Shown piece after piece: positions 22,001-31,613 of a DNA stretch of 64,000 nt. This DNA is from Owenia fusiformis (lineage: Eukaryota; Annelida; Polychaeta; Sabellida; Oweniidae). Positions within the stretch are counted from its first letter, which is position 1. The number at the start of each line of letters is the position of its first letter. The position numbers and the translations under genes are program-made. The stretch spans positions 8,838,842 through 8,902,841 of the forward strand of contig CAIIXF020000011.1 in NCBI GenBank assembly GCA_903813345.2. Direction: 5' to 3'. The notes under the pieces were generated by a model, which saw nothing but the letters and a program-made list of their open reading frames with translations, was not told the origin of the DNA and did not search any database.

Positions 22001-25000
22001 TGGTATTGCAGCTGGGTATTGCAATAATACTGAAAAGAATCAGGTAATAGGAATGGTATTGCAGCTGGGTATTGCAATAATACTAAAAAGAATCAGCTAT
22101 TAGGTATGGTATTGCAGCTGGGTATTGCAATAATACTAAAAGAATCAGGTAATATGTATGGTGTTGCAGCTGGGTATTGCAATAATACTAAAAAGAATCA
22201 GGTAATAGGAATGATATTGCAGCTGGGTATTGCAATAATACTGAAAACAATCAGGTAATAGGAATGGTATTGCAGCTGGGTATTGCAATAATCCTAAAAA
22301 GAACAGGTAATAGGTATGGTATTGCAGCTGGGTATTGGAATCATTTTGGACAGTCACATCCTTAACCATGGACATTTCCTCACTATAAACTCAACATGTC
22401 CTCACCATTAACTCAACATGTCCTCACCATAAACTCAACATGTCCTCACCATAAACTCAACATGTCCTCACCATAAACTCAACATGTCTCATCAAACTAA
22501 TATGTTTTCCTCCCATTGAGGTCCCCGGGATAATAAAATTATCAATTCGACCCTCCAAAAATGTCTATTGAGAATGCATAGCTCAGAATAATGTAAACCC
22601 CGTCATATCATACACCTTAATCATATTATACATCAAAATTGAGTAAAGTTGATGTCTGTGTCAACGCACCTGCCATCAATTTGCTGTTGTAATCATTATT
22701 TCATTGTTTAGAGGTCATGTTCAAATAAACTCCAATTACATTTTGGAGACATGCTGACAATTTAAGATTTGACCAAATGGGAGACCTAGAGTCATTGCAT
22801 TACTTATTGAACACCCTACCTGTATTTCGAATTAATGAAAATTCCCAACGATCATTCAAATTACTTTTATTGGTTTTATATCAAAACAGAGCTTTCTAAG
22901 CATTGCTACTTTCTTCTGGATTCCATCATTTACTTAGTCGGGTGAATTGTTATTTAAAGTGAATTGTGACAACTAAATGTTGCTTTATTATAAAAATCGA
23001 TAGCAAGAGATAGAGGTATTGTCATCATGAAAAAATGAAATTTGGGTTGAGAATATAATTTCTATTTCCATCATTGGCAGATGTAATGATTGAATTGACC
23101 CTTTTACGTCATGTGTTCCAGGAAGGTCTAAAGAAGGCATTATCATGTCATGATAGAGCCACACAGGCAGAGTGTTTGTGCAGTTTCGCAGATATTCATC
23201 GCCACAGGGGAGACTTTGAGGTAAAAGGGATTTTTACAAGGCATTATATCTTTCAAAATATCACCACCTATCATTTGTTACAAACGTCGACTGAGGAACG
23301 TAGTTACAGACATCCATTTGTCCCATGGGTTGAAAACGTTTAATGTTAAACTGAAAAATACTGAAGATAAGTTGAAATGATAGTACAGGGTGGCCCAGAA
23401 AATGCCACCCACTAATTTTTGAATAAATCTCTCAACAATTAAGAAATCTTCATGATTTTTATGCGTAGACAGTTATTCTAAAATTAGTGGGTGACATTTT
23501 TGGGGTCTCCCTGTACCATTGAACTTATGACGTCATTCTAAAATTTTAGAGATGTTATCCAAGATATGAGGCTGCGTTGAGCCTAATGATGGAAGTGGGC
23601 AACAAAGAGGGGCAAGCAGTGTGTCTGCTAGGCATGGCTAAGGCCCTGGTGGCGTCCAAGAACATCACCAAGGTATGCGAGTGTAAGGTACGCACGATGT
23701 AGTGGTTCAAAGGGGCATGACTCCATAGCTTTGGCATACATAGAATTTGCTAAGTACACTCCCCTCCATGAGTTTGGCATCTCTAACTCCCTCATTGAAC
23801 TCCGCGTTAAAGCCTCTTTATGTTTGAATTTTTATTTACATAACCTGTGAAGAAAATATTATAATATTGATGTGAATGTAACTTGACTTCATTTCCAATG
23901 CCTCTAAATTTTCCCCATTTTTTCTAAAAAATAATTTTCACCTCCTGTGTTATTTCAATGGGAGAGGTTTTTTGAAAAGCAATTTTGACTTTAAAGACCT
24001 ATAACTTTGTTGAACCTGAAGAAACGTAGCGTATCAATTTTTGTTAAATAAAGTTAGCAAATTCAATTGCCTATACATATACATATTTTTTGCAAGGGCT
24101 TGGATTGATTGATATTCTGTCATATGAATTTGTCATCAATTTTCGACCTATTGTAATTGAGGAAGAAAATTTGGAGGTTTTGGAAATAAAGCCAAGGTAT
24201 GTTTCCATCAATATCATAAGTATTTTCATCGCAGGTTGAGTAAATAAAAATTCAAACGTAAAGAGGCTTTAACACGTACGTAGTTCAGTGGGGAGCTACA
24301 GTAAGGTTGCCAAACTTATGGAGGGGAGTGTACGTTTGGTCAAATGTTAAAATAAGCCTGTTAAATTGTTGAAGCTTCCGTGTATTAACTCTTTCAAGAG
24401 ATTGTGGTTCCAATGAGGTTCCAATAAAATATAATGCTGATTTTGCTCTACTCTCTACCAACTAAATACAATATTCTTCAAAATAAAATACCACAGAGTG
24501 GGCCAATAGAAGTGTTGCTTTTATAAATTAATTTCTATTCAGATAGACTTTAAACTCCCTCATCTCCCATATGTCATATATGCTTGGCAATCTTTCTTAA
24601 CTTTATTTTGAAAGTAAGTTCTACTGTCTCATGTTGTGGCACTATATACAGGTATATACTATGTTGGTGCCTGAGACGATCATTCACTCCTTCAGCTTCC
24701 CGCACTTTCAACTTTCCTTCACTAGAAATACTGTCTCGTGTTTCATTCACTGGTGATCCACTCGATTACGATGGTTACCGTAACCGTTTCTGTAACAAAA
24801 TGTCTGAACCTCGAAGGTACGATTTTTTCCTTATTTCACACGTTGTAGGCAGAATTCCCACGACATTTTTATCTCAGACGTGTATCACTATCATATGTGT
24901 ACACATTTGCGAACAAATAGTTCAGAAGGCAAGAGAATCGTCGATATGATTTCTCACTTAAGTTACATAAACGGTATTTCGAAAAACAGTTAAGATCTTC

Positions 25001-27486
25001 ACTTTTAACCCATATCGTTTATGTAACTTAAGTGAGGAATTGAATCGACGATTCTGTTGTCTTCTGAGCTATATTTTGCAAACATGTACATTTTCTAAAA
25101 TATAAGATACTGATACACGTTTGTGAGAAAGATGTCGTGGGGATTCTGCCTACAACGCGCGAAATAAGGAAAAAAAGAAAAAGCGTACCTTTGACATTCC
25201 GACATTTTGTTACCGAAACGAAACGAATCGTTTCGGTAACCAGCGTGATCGAGCGGATCACCAGTGTCATTTGCATTTTGGTCTTTCGAAGACATGGCTA
25301 ATTAGTAATTACTTATTAACTATTTTGTGATCCCTACAATTATTATGAATTAAAAACAAGGTAAAATAGTATATAACGACTACAACTAAGAATAATAAAA
25401 AACGCCCATTGCGACATCTTTTGATTGGTATATGATAGGAAACGGTTGGAGTAAACTTTTTACTTTCATTTTCCACTTATTTGTTACTCTGACAAACCTA
25501 ACTTCGTTTATCTGTATGTGTTTAGGCGCTGGAAATCAACGCCCGTGCTGTAGACATAGCTGAGGGCATCGGGAACAAATTGCAAATCTTGCGATGTCGT
25601 ATGCACATGGAAGAACTATACCGGACCCTGGGAGATCTGGAGCTAGTTGCTGAGCAGCTGAGTATCTGCAATGATTTGCTGGAGGATATGGGACTCTTCT
25701 GCGGGGTGTGCAACCAAGTTATGGGTGATAATCCCGACAAACTTGGCTTTCTTCCATGCTTCCACTTATTCCACTCCAGGTAAACTATAGCAACTGTTGA
25801 TGTTGATTACTTTTGTTTTGGATCACGATATAGACATCGCATTCGCATTACACATAGTTGAGGGAATAAAATGCATGTAACTCTTCCATATAAGAGCTGA
25901 CTAAATATATACTTGTGCAAATACAGCTGAGAAACAGAAACTGGCTCAAGCACTTACAAACGATAATGTGCATTTTATATGATATTCTATTCATGTGATG
26001 GATTACAATATTCATTTTTCATAAGCAGCATGAAACGTTACAATAATTGAATAATTGACATGACGTAACGGTTATATAAGATTACTATGGATGAGAGAGT
26101 ATAAAAGCAAATTGTGTTTACCCTGGTTTAAAGGCAGAATCAGATCTAGCAAGTATTACTCCGATCATCATCTGGACGAAAATTGCTACAATTTTAGAAT
26201 ATTTTGGGCTCATATTGCCATATCATATTTTGGGCTCATATTTTCATGTCATATTTTGGGCTCATATTGCCATGTCATATTTTGTGCTCATATTGTCATG
26301 TCATATGTTGGGCTCATATTGTCATATATTCTTAGGGCATGTCTAATAATCATATGCAATCACTGCGGAATAAAAGTCCATATCTCAAGACGTATCGAGA
26401 CCCATTTTGTGAAAAACTAGCATAATTTAAGCATTTGTCATTCTAATATAAAAGTGATACATTTGTAGCATTTATCTTATTTATACCTGAGAAACAATAC
26501 AAGACGTTGATACACTGATTTCATAAATTTTTGGTTCTGATAAGACAAATGACCTCAAAGTTATAGCTTAGAAATCTAAATCATATATTTAGAATCATTT
26601 TGTATTATTTTTTGTTGCATTGTGTACTCCAAACTGCGAAAAATTGGGATTTTATTTTTGGTAATTTTTTTACCTCTGTTAATGGTAGGCATAATTCAGC
26701 CTAAAAGCCGGAAGTATATTAAACGGTTATAATAAAAATTATTAGGGAACATATGTAGGTATGTTAATGCTAAGTCAACTATCGCTGCGCTATAGTGTGC
26801 TACCAGCTTCTTTATTAGGCGTCCTAGAGATTTCATACCATGGACTATTTCCCTATTTTGCACTTTTAGAATATAGTAAATAACTTAAATAACTTCACCA
26901 GTTGATAACATATCACTGATCCTTTTGGGATATTATATTTGAGCTTTTAAGGAATATATTGGTATATCAAATTTGTCAGTCCCTATAGATCTGATTCCAA
27001 TTTGCAGAATATCTATGAAATCACGGCTTAATTTTGCAAAAAATCTAAGCAAATGAGAAATTGTTGTGTTCATGAATACTTTCATTAAATTTCAGGTGTA
27101 TGGTACATATACTAACAGATGGGAGTTCAGGTGGTTCCCTGGACAGTGGAGGGAAATGGCCCAGTTGTCCCACGTGCGCGTCACTACCTACTGATCTTCC
27201 CATCAGTCCTACAGCACACATACCCAAACTCACGTTGGTCAAGAACCCAAAGTTTACAAAAACAGGGGGTCAAATGGCCAATCATGTTCATGGGAATCAT
27301 GCAGCTCATCATAACCCGTCAGACCATCAGCATATTATTAAGTTGGACCATTCCCCATGTGGAAACCACGTGAACATTTTCCATCGACAAGATGATAATG
27401 ATGCGAGCGAGAGACGCCGGCGAACTGAGCAACATATGTCGTTATATGACAACGATGCAGACAACCAAGATATTAATTATTTATAA
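12322..27486 (+). CDS. Rapsyn (43-kDa receptor-associated protein of the synapse)
   Basis: Coding exons 12322-13008, 23122-23220, 23550-23672, 25526-25779 and 27096-27486 join in phase (0,0,0,2) into 517 residues. Rapsyn is the cytoplasmic scaffold that clusters nicotinic acetylcholine receptors; in vertebrates it is myristoylated at Gly2 and its RING has E3 activity. Seen here: MGQ start with Gly2; TPR repeats from residue about 5 to 340 (KVEEGIKLYAAQNHDKAIEK, YLNLARG, FADIHRHRGD, LLGMAKAL); RING-H2 ligands Cys362, Cys365, Cys381, His383, His386, Cys389, Cys412, Cys415. Vertebrate rapsyn is about 412 residues; the extra length is a longer loop before the last Cys pair and a tail of about 100 residues rich in His. 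The start has a good context (A at -3, G at +4). AATAAA follows the stop by 25 bases. Orthology is secure from length, order and motifs; synaptic use in this animal is inferred. Confidence 0.93.
13579..14226. mobile_element. Inverted-repeat element in rapsyn intron 1
   Basis: TAATAGGGAGTTTAAGAT near 13583 is matched inverted by ATCTTAACCTCCCTATTA near 14210-14226. The similarity continues inward through GGTAATTA/ACCTAT-type motifs. Borders are approximate and no target duplication was identified. Confidence 0.55.
14394..14521. repeat. Hairpin inside the left-arm interruption
   Basis: GGAATTTTTGGTTGATTTTT and a diverged reverse complement ending CAACCAAAATTTCC face each other. It lies in the segment absent from the right arm of the large foldback, so it probably came with a later insertion. 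Confidence 0.6.
15971..16601. mobile_element. Transposon with 12-bp ends and GAAGT duplication
   Basis: TGTTACGCGGTA opens and TACCGCGTAACA closes the element as exact inverted copies. GAAGT stands on both sides (15966-15970 and 16602-16606). The interior repeats a motif like CACCTGCGGTATATGGCATA many times in both orientations. It is absent from the matching place in the right arm of the foldback, so it inserted after the arms formed. Confidence 0.85.
17328..17412. repeat. Central palindrome of the foldback
   Basis: Four copies of a GATATTCGATGGTTT-type motif occur, two in each orientation. They are followed by a strongly AT-rich tract to about 17560. Confidence 0.75.
19884..19980 (+). repeat. 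Tandem duplication of about 50 bp
   Basis: A unit containing AAGATTCGTTATCTGTTCAA and a preceding GTTGAATTTG occurs twice in direct orientation with small changes. Confidence 0.7.
20202..20434. mobile_element. Inverted-repeat MITE
   Basis: TGAGCCAGGCCACGGGAAAA and then GGTCTTATCACA on the left are mirrored by TGTGATAAGACC and CCTATGGCCAGGCTCA on the right. No ORF is present. The flanks show no clear duplication. Confidence 0.7.
20925..22340 (+). repeat. 53-bp minisatellite (about 26 copies)
   Basis: GGTATTGCAGCTGGGTATTG recurs from 20942 at steps of 53 bases. Units vary at a few positions (AAAAGAATCAGG or AAAACAATCAGG; AATAGGAAT or ATTAGGTAT) in a partly patchy order. Similar spacing without unique spacers rules out CRISPR. 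It sits in rapsyn intron 1. Confidence 0.95.
22373..22491 (+). repeat. 22-bp minisatellite (about 5 copies)
   Basis: CTCAACATGTCCTCACCATA recurs about every 22 bases just downstream of the 53-bp array. Confidence 0.9.
23122..23220 (+). CDS. Rapsyn coding exon 2 (residues 230-262)
   Basis: The acceptor TGTTCCAG ends at 23121 and the donor GTAAAA starts at 23221; 33 codons in phase 0. It contains CSFADIHRHRGDFE, a highly typical rapsyn TPR segment. Confidence 0.92.
23384..23515. mobile_element. Hairpin MITE just upstream of rapsyn exon 3
   Basis: TACAGGGTGGCCCAGAAAAT opens and a diverged inverted copy ending GGGGTCTCCCTGTA closes the element; the inner parts CCACCCACTAATTTTT and AAAATTAGTGGGTGAC also pair. 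It ends 34 bases before the exon-3 acceptor, so it borders the branch-point region. Confidence 0.8.
23550..23672 (+). CDS. Rapsyn coding exon 3 (residues 263-303)
   Basis: The acceptor ATTTTAG ends at 23549 and the donor GTATGC starts at 23673; 41 codons in phase 0. It encodes YPRYEAALSLMMEVGNKEGQ and LLGMAKALVASKNITK. A second donor, GTACGC, at 23688 would add five in-frame codons (VCECK); the first donor fits the family better. Confidence 0.92.
23755..24332. mobile_element. Tc1/mariner-like non-autonomous element, copy 1
   Basis: The left end TACACTCCCCTCCATGAGTT is mirrored by a right end finishing ACTTATGGAGGGGAGTGTA. Inner inverted segments include TTAAAGCCTCTTTATGTTTG. A related copy is at 28168-28942. 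The ends begin after TA. It lies in rapsyn intron 3. Confidence 0.75.
24748..25266. repeat. Foldback of about 520 bp in rapsyn intron 3
   Basis: CACTGGTGATCC and GGATCACCAGTG mark the ends. Most of the arms pair, including CGTTTATGTAACTTAAGTGA and its complement near the centre (about 24950-25045). ORFs over it on both strands are by-products of the palindrome. Confidence 0.85.
25526..25779 (+). CDS. Rapsyn coding exon 4 (TPR end, RING start)
   Basis: The acceptor GTGTTTAG ends at 25525 and the donor GTAAAC starts at 25780. It encodes ALEINARAVDIAEGIGNK, then the helical linker and the first RING ligands (CGVC and LPCFHLFH). It leaves phase 2, so AG joins G of exon 5 to give Arg388, directly before Cys389. 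Confidence 0.92.
25780..27095 (+). other. Rapsyn intron 4
   Basis: Contains a degenerate 26-bp tandem repeat at 26202-26331 (ATTTTGGGCTCATATTGCCA recurs) and the dispersed-repeat segment at 26799-26848. No exon is needed between the phase-2 junctions. Confidence 0.8.
26202..26331 (+). repeat. Degenerate 26-bp tandem repeat
   Basis: The unit TTTTGGGCTCATATTGCCAT recurs about five times with substitutions. A 109-codon ORF over it is repetitive and not a gene. Confidence 0.8.
27096..27486 (+). CDS. Rapsyn last exon (RING end and His-rich tail)
   Basis: The acceptor AATTTCAG ends at 27095 and the stop TAA is at 27484-27486. Cys389 is followed by a 22-residue loop and then CPTC (Cys412, Cys415). 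After that comes a tail of about 100 residues with a His-rich part (GNHAAHHNPSDHQH). Vertebrate rapsyn stops about ten residues after the last Cys, so the tail is unusual. Confidence 0.85.
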
Positions 27487-27511
27487 AAATATAATAGAAT
27501 GTAATATTTCA

Positions 27512-27517
27512 AATAAA
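27512..27517 (+). terminator. Rapsyn polyadenylation signal
   Basis: AATAAA starts 26 bases after the end of the stop codon and is followed by a GT-rich stretch, the normal arrangement for an animal gene end. Confidence 0.8.
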
Positions 27518-27715
27518 AGCTTGTCATGTCTTCTTATGTTCAATCGTGGCTTATTGAAATTAATAGAGAGGTTGAACTACACGTATCTGGCCGTGTAAAA
27601 GGGAAAAAGTCACTGTTGTCGGATGAACAAAACATAGCCCAGTGTCGAGCATATTATGGTTTTCGTGGCAAACATCAGGATAACCAACTCGTTAGTAGCT
27701 ATACATGTATCTTAT

Positions 27716-27805
27716 GGCCTGGTCACATTTGCAATTTTCAAAACTGAATGCAGTTTTGAACAAAATACGCATCAACCGGGTGCCGATCGATCAAATGTGA
27801 CTACG
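27716..27805. mobile_element. Hairpin MITE, family H copy 2
   Basis: GGTCACATTTGCAATTTTC and an inverted GATCAAATGTGAC end; inner CAAAACTGAATGCAGTTTTG is itself a near palindrome. Diverged relative to copy 1. Confidence 0.6.
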
Positions 27806-28167
27806 ACAGTATTTTCAGCATGTACTAAAACCCTTCGACCTAGGACTTACTGAGTGTCGAGAATTCTTTGGAATGTATTTTAATAAAAACATTCGACCTT
27901 CGATTTCTCTGATCCCGTAGTAAATGCAGGTGTCAATGTTAATTCAGAAAAATTACTAGATAACGGCAACGCCAAGGCATAGGCAATCCCATCGAACATA
28001 CCTGAAAAGTGTTTACCCTTATGATAATCTCAGTATGCAACCCTGACCAAGGGATGACTCTTTTATACCATGATAATTCATAAACAAATTACAACCCCTC
28101 CCTAGTTATAGCCTCTATTAATACTTCACACCGGAGAATATAACTGATATTGAAAAAATCGTTCATG

Positions 28168-28942
28168 TACAGTCCCCTCCATAAGTTTGGTCACCCTAAC
28201 TTCCTCATTGGATTACATGCTAAAGCCTATTTATGTTTGAATCTTCATTTCCATAATCTGTAAAGAAAGGTCTACTTTTAGGGCTTGAAATATAAAGACA
28301 AATCATTTCGAATACCTCCAATTTTTCTCAATTTCTTTCAACAATTACAATAGGTCGGATCGATATTGATGACAAACCAATAGGAACTGATAGGTTAGAT
28401 AAAATGATTTTCAAAATTATTTTGAAGCGCTGTAACTTCGCAAAGTAAACTTAGCATTTAGCGTGCAAAAATGTTAGCCCGAACCAACCATTTCCAATTG
28501 GTTTACATGGGAATGACGGTTTTCAAAAATTCATCAAATTTGTCATCAATTTCCGACATACAAAAAAATAAAAAACGCAACATTAAAATAGTGCCCCGCA
28601 TACCACGTGGTCACGTTACCATGGTAACCAGTTTAACAGCAGTTATGCATGGATCACCATGAATTTTTGCAAGATGGTCAGCAGATAGTTTGGACACATT
28701 CTGGCCAAAATATCAAGCACATTATCCAAATATCAATGAAATGCCAGACTCATTCCTGGAACTTATGGACCACCCTGTACTGTAATTGAGAAAAAATTGG
28801 AGTCAAATGGAGTCAAGACATTTCCACCTTTATCGTAAGTATTTTCATTGTAGGTTATTTCAATAAAAATTCAAACATAAAGAGGCTTTAACACGTAGTC
28901 TGATGAGGGAGTCAGGGTTGCCTAACTTATGGATGGACGTTT
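28168..28942. mobile_element. Tc1/mariner-like non-autonomous element, copy 2
   Basis: The left end TACAGTCCCCTCCATAAGTT, mirrored by TTATGGATGGACGTT on the right, with TTCAAACATAAAGAGGCTTT facing its complement. It is longer than copy 1 (23755-24332) and the two differ in the middle. Confidence 0.7.
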
Positions 28943-29160
28943 ATGTAATGTCCATATAGAATACAAGTATGTATCACCATGATTCTCTTTATCATTTTTG
29001 AATCAAGGGATCACAATTTATTCTTAGTTATTCTACTATCACAATACAATAAGAAATCTTGATAAAAAATATTCTATGATAATAATAATTAGAGACAATA
29101 ACATATTTTGAACCATAGTCAAATTGAAGGGTAGGCTGTACAGAGTGTCATCAGCTATTG

Positions 29161-29232
29161 CCCCGAACCGGTCCGTCTTCTCGTTGCAAGCAGATTGCTC
29201 CGAACCGGTCCGTCTTCTCGCTGCAAGCAGGA
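29161..29232 (+). repeat. Direct duplication of about 40 bp
   Basis: GAACCGGTCCGTCTTCTCG plus TTGCAAGCAG occurs twice in a row with one or two changes. ORFs on both strands over it are short and unrecognised. Confidence 0.75.
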
Positions 29233-29876
29233 TGAACTTCTTTGTCACAAAGTTTGGCATTTTTTATAAAATCAAACGCGCGTCATTGAAACTCACAAGA
29301 TGTAAATAGCATGTCATTAACATCATACCTTGATGGGGAGAAATAGATCTTATATGTTAGAAGTACTAAATAAAAGTTATCGTGAAAATGAGACAGTCGT
29401 TCTCGAGAGAAAAGAGCATAAATGCGCATTTAGAGAGTTTTGGTCCGTTTAAAAATCTGTAAAAAATTGGGGTACTAAAAGCATCGGGAGGCATCATATA
29501 TTTCAAATTAGACACGAGGAAGTCAATATTGAGCAAGTTATGGCTGTTTTAAATTCAAATAAATCCGTTAACCCGTACCGGTCCAGCTTTTGACCCGTAC
29601 CGGTCAATTTTCGTTAGCTGCGTATACCAAGGGTGAAAAATAGGCCTACAGATAAGAATCTGGTCGGATTTATGTCCAGTCAGTGAGGCACATTTCGGCA
29701 TTTTGAGCATATTTTGTACATGACCATACAATGAAAGAACATTGAACAAGGTTAAATTGAGCCAAATGTGATTCTAAATCCATGCTGAATGATTGAGTTA
29801 TTTAAAACATACATTTGGTTGGGTTACCTTTTTTTGGCTTACCCTGTACAACACAAGGAATTAGAATTTGCGTATC

Positions 29877-29963
29877 TAATGCCTTGGTCACATTTGCCCC
29901 GATTTTACGGCGCACTCAATCGGGCGCCGGCCGATGGATCGGAGCGAATGTGGCCCAGGCATT
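29877..29963. mobile_element. Hairpin MITE, family H copy 3 (short, most symmetric)
   Basis: TAATGCCTTGGTCACATTTG opens and ATGTGGCCCAGGCATTA closes it; the middle CAATCGGGCGCCGGCCGAT is nearly self-complementary. About 87 bp in total. Confidence 0.75.
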
Positions 29964-30011
29964 AGCTGCGCATTATACCGTATACTTCATAGTTCACTGT
30001 GTAGGATATTG

Positions 30012-31226
30012 TTATCCCATCGAACGAAGTTCGGAGGGATATAGGGAATGCCCCCGTCCGTCCGTCCGTCCGTCCGGTCGTCCGTCCATCCGGGCAATAA
30101 CTCAAATACCGCTGGCCCGATTTTGTTCATATTTTGTACACATATACCTGATGGGGGTAGAAGTTCTGCTCGAAAACCGATTTTCAAAATGGCCGCTTAT
30201 TATGAAAAAGCGGCCATTTTAGTGGCGATTTTACAGTTATTTAGGTACTGCATATAAAACTGCAATAGCGATATGCTTTAAATGTAAAAAAGTTATTTAG
30301 GGCATTGATTAAGCTAGAAATGTAAATATAGAAGAAATACATGGCAGCCATCTTGAAAAATGGCTGCCTTTGCACGTCATTTAACGATTTTTGCTGTAAT
30401 TTGAAAAGTATTGGAGCGATTTTGTTCATATTTGGTATGTGAATATTTTTAGCATGGCACAATGTCCAATGGCATTTTGGGAAGTAGGCGGCCATTTTGA
30501 AAATGACCGCCATTTTTATGTGTGTTATTATTTACTGTAATTCAAAAAGTAGTGGGGCGATTTTGTTCAAATTTGATATGTCAACACTTTAAGCATGGCA
30601 CAATGTCTAATGACATTTTGGGTAGTAGGCGGCCATTTTACAAAATGACCGCCATTTTTACGTGTGTTATCTAACATTTTTTACTGTAATTCGAAAAGTA
30701 TTGGAGCGATTTTGTTCATATTTGGTATGTGAATACTATAAGCATGGCACAATGTCTAATTTTGTGTCGTAGGAGGCCATTTTGAAAAATGGCCGCCATT
30801 TTAACGTGTTATTTTACATTTTTTACTATAACTCAAAAAGTACAAAGTAGTAGGGCGATTTTGTTCATATTTTATATGTGATACTATAAGCATGACAAAC
30901 TGTCTAATGGCACTTTGGGTAGCAGGCGGCCATTTTGAAAAATGACCACCTTTTTTACATTTTTTACTATAACTTGAAAAGTAGTGAAGCAATTTTGTTC
31001 AAATTTGATATGTGAATACTCATGAGCCTTGCACACTGTCTCATGACACTTCGGGTAGTAGGCGGCCATTTTAAAAAATGGCTGTCATTTTTACATTTTT
31101 ATTTTGAAAATGGTGGCCTTTCTTATGTGTGTTGTTTATGATATTTGCGATATAATTCGTTTGTAAAAATGCCAGCCATTTCTGTTTGATGGGATTCGCT
31201 ACGCTTTGGCGTTGCCGTTGTTCTGG
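30012..31226 (+). repeat. Modular repeat family A, complete copy
   Basis: The head TTATCCCATCGAACGAAGTT is followed by a CCGT microsatellite (30055-30090) and GGGCAATAACTC. Then come about six units of roughly 140 bp, each with TTTGTTCATATTTG, AGCATGGCACAATGTCTAAT and a GGCGGCCATTTT...AAATGGCCGCC hairpin. The tail contains GATGGGATTCGCTACGCTTT. Head and tail share an inverted ATCCCATCGAAC. No coding capacity. Confidence 0.85.
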
Positions 31227-31276
31227 CTACAGATATTCGCTAATAAAAATATCTAGAAATTAGACCAGCTCTAGGT

Positions 31277-31365
31277 TATGCCTTGGTCACATTTGCTCCG
31301 ATTTTCACCACAGCGCCCGGGCGATTGAGTATTTTGTTCAAAATTGAATACGATATTGAATTTTC
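31277..31365. mobile_element. Family H fragment (left half)
   Basis: Only the left half is present (ATGCCTTGGTCACATTTGCT to about CAAAATTGAATACGATATTG); the inverted right half is missing, so the copy is truncated. Confidence 0.6.
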
Positions 31366-31613
31366 TCGATTTTTATACGATTTACAAAAACAAAAAAGCC
31401 GATGGGTCTGAAACGAGGTGGCTCCATGATGGTATCCTAGACGTGAGTTTTTTGTTAATTTTTAGATTCAATGAATTACCATATGTAACTTTACTCAAGG
31501 CATCGTATCCAGACATTATTCAAGCATTCAGTCATAATTAATTTGAAAAGGATAAACGTATGTTTTACAACCAAGTACATTTTGCTTGGAAATGATTATT
31601 TTGACCCACTGCA

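Larger units (their letters stand above)
13009..23121 (+). other. Rapsyn intron 1, about 10 kb, repeat-filled
   Basis: Phase 0 on both sides, and the joined protein keeps the rapsyn register (ACE to EGLKKAL), so no coding exon is missing inside. It holds, in order: an inverted-repeat element (13579-14226), a large foldback (about 14248-19410) with a nested transposon, an inverted repeat (20202-20434), a 53-bp minisatellite and a 22-bp minisatellite. Confidence 0.85.
27518..30011. other. Intergenic DNA with several short elements
   Basis: No gene is supported. It holds family H copies, a Tc1-like element (28168-28942) and a 40-bp direct duplication at about 29161-29232 containing GAACCGGTCCGTCTTCTCG. 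A GTACCGGTC motif recurs near 29575-29608. Confidence 0.6.

Noticed and set aside
20925-22340. Regular array resembling a CRISPR locus
   Set aside because: Units are contiguous 53-bp copies without unique spacers, in an animal intron.
23673-23687. Including VCECK in rapsyn exon 3
   Set aside because: The first donor restores the family spacing (SKNITK then ALEINARA) exactly; the extra codons are listed only as a possible variant.
24584-25295. ORFs on both strands with similar peptides
   Set aside because: They come from the 520-bp palindrome in rapsyn intron 3.
27100-27373. Alternative frame over the last rapsyn exon (MGVQVVPWTVEG...)
   Set aside because: Only the other frame joins exon 4 in phase and supplies the RING ligands Cys389 and CPTC.
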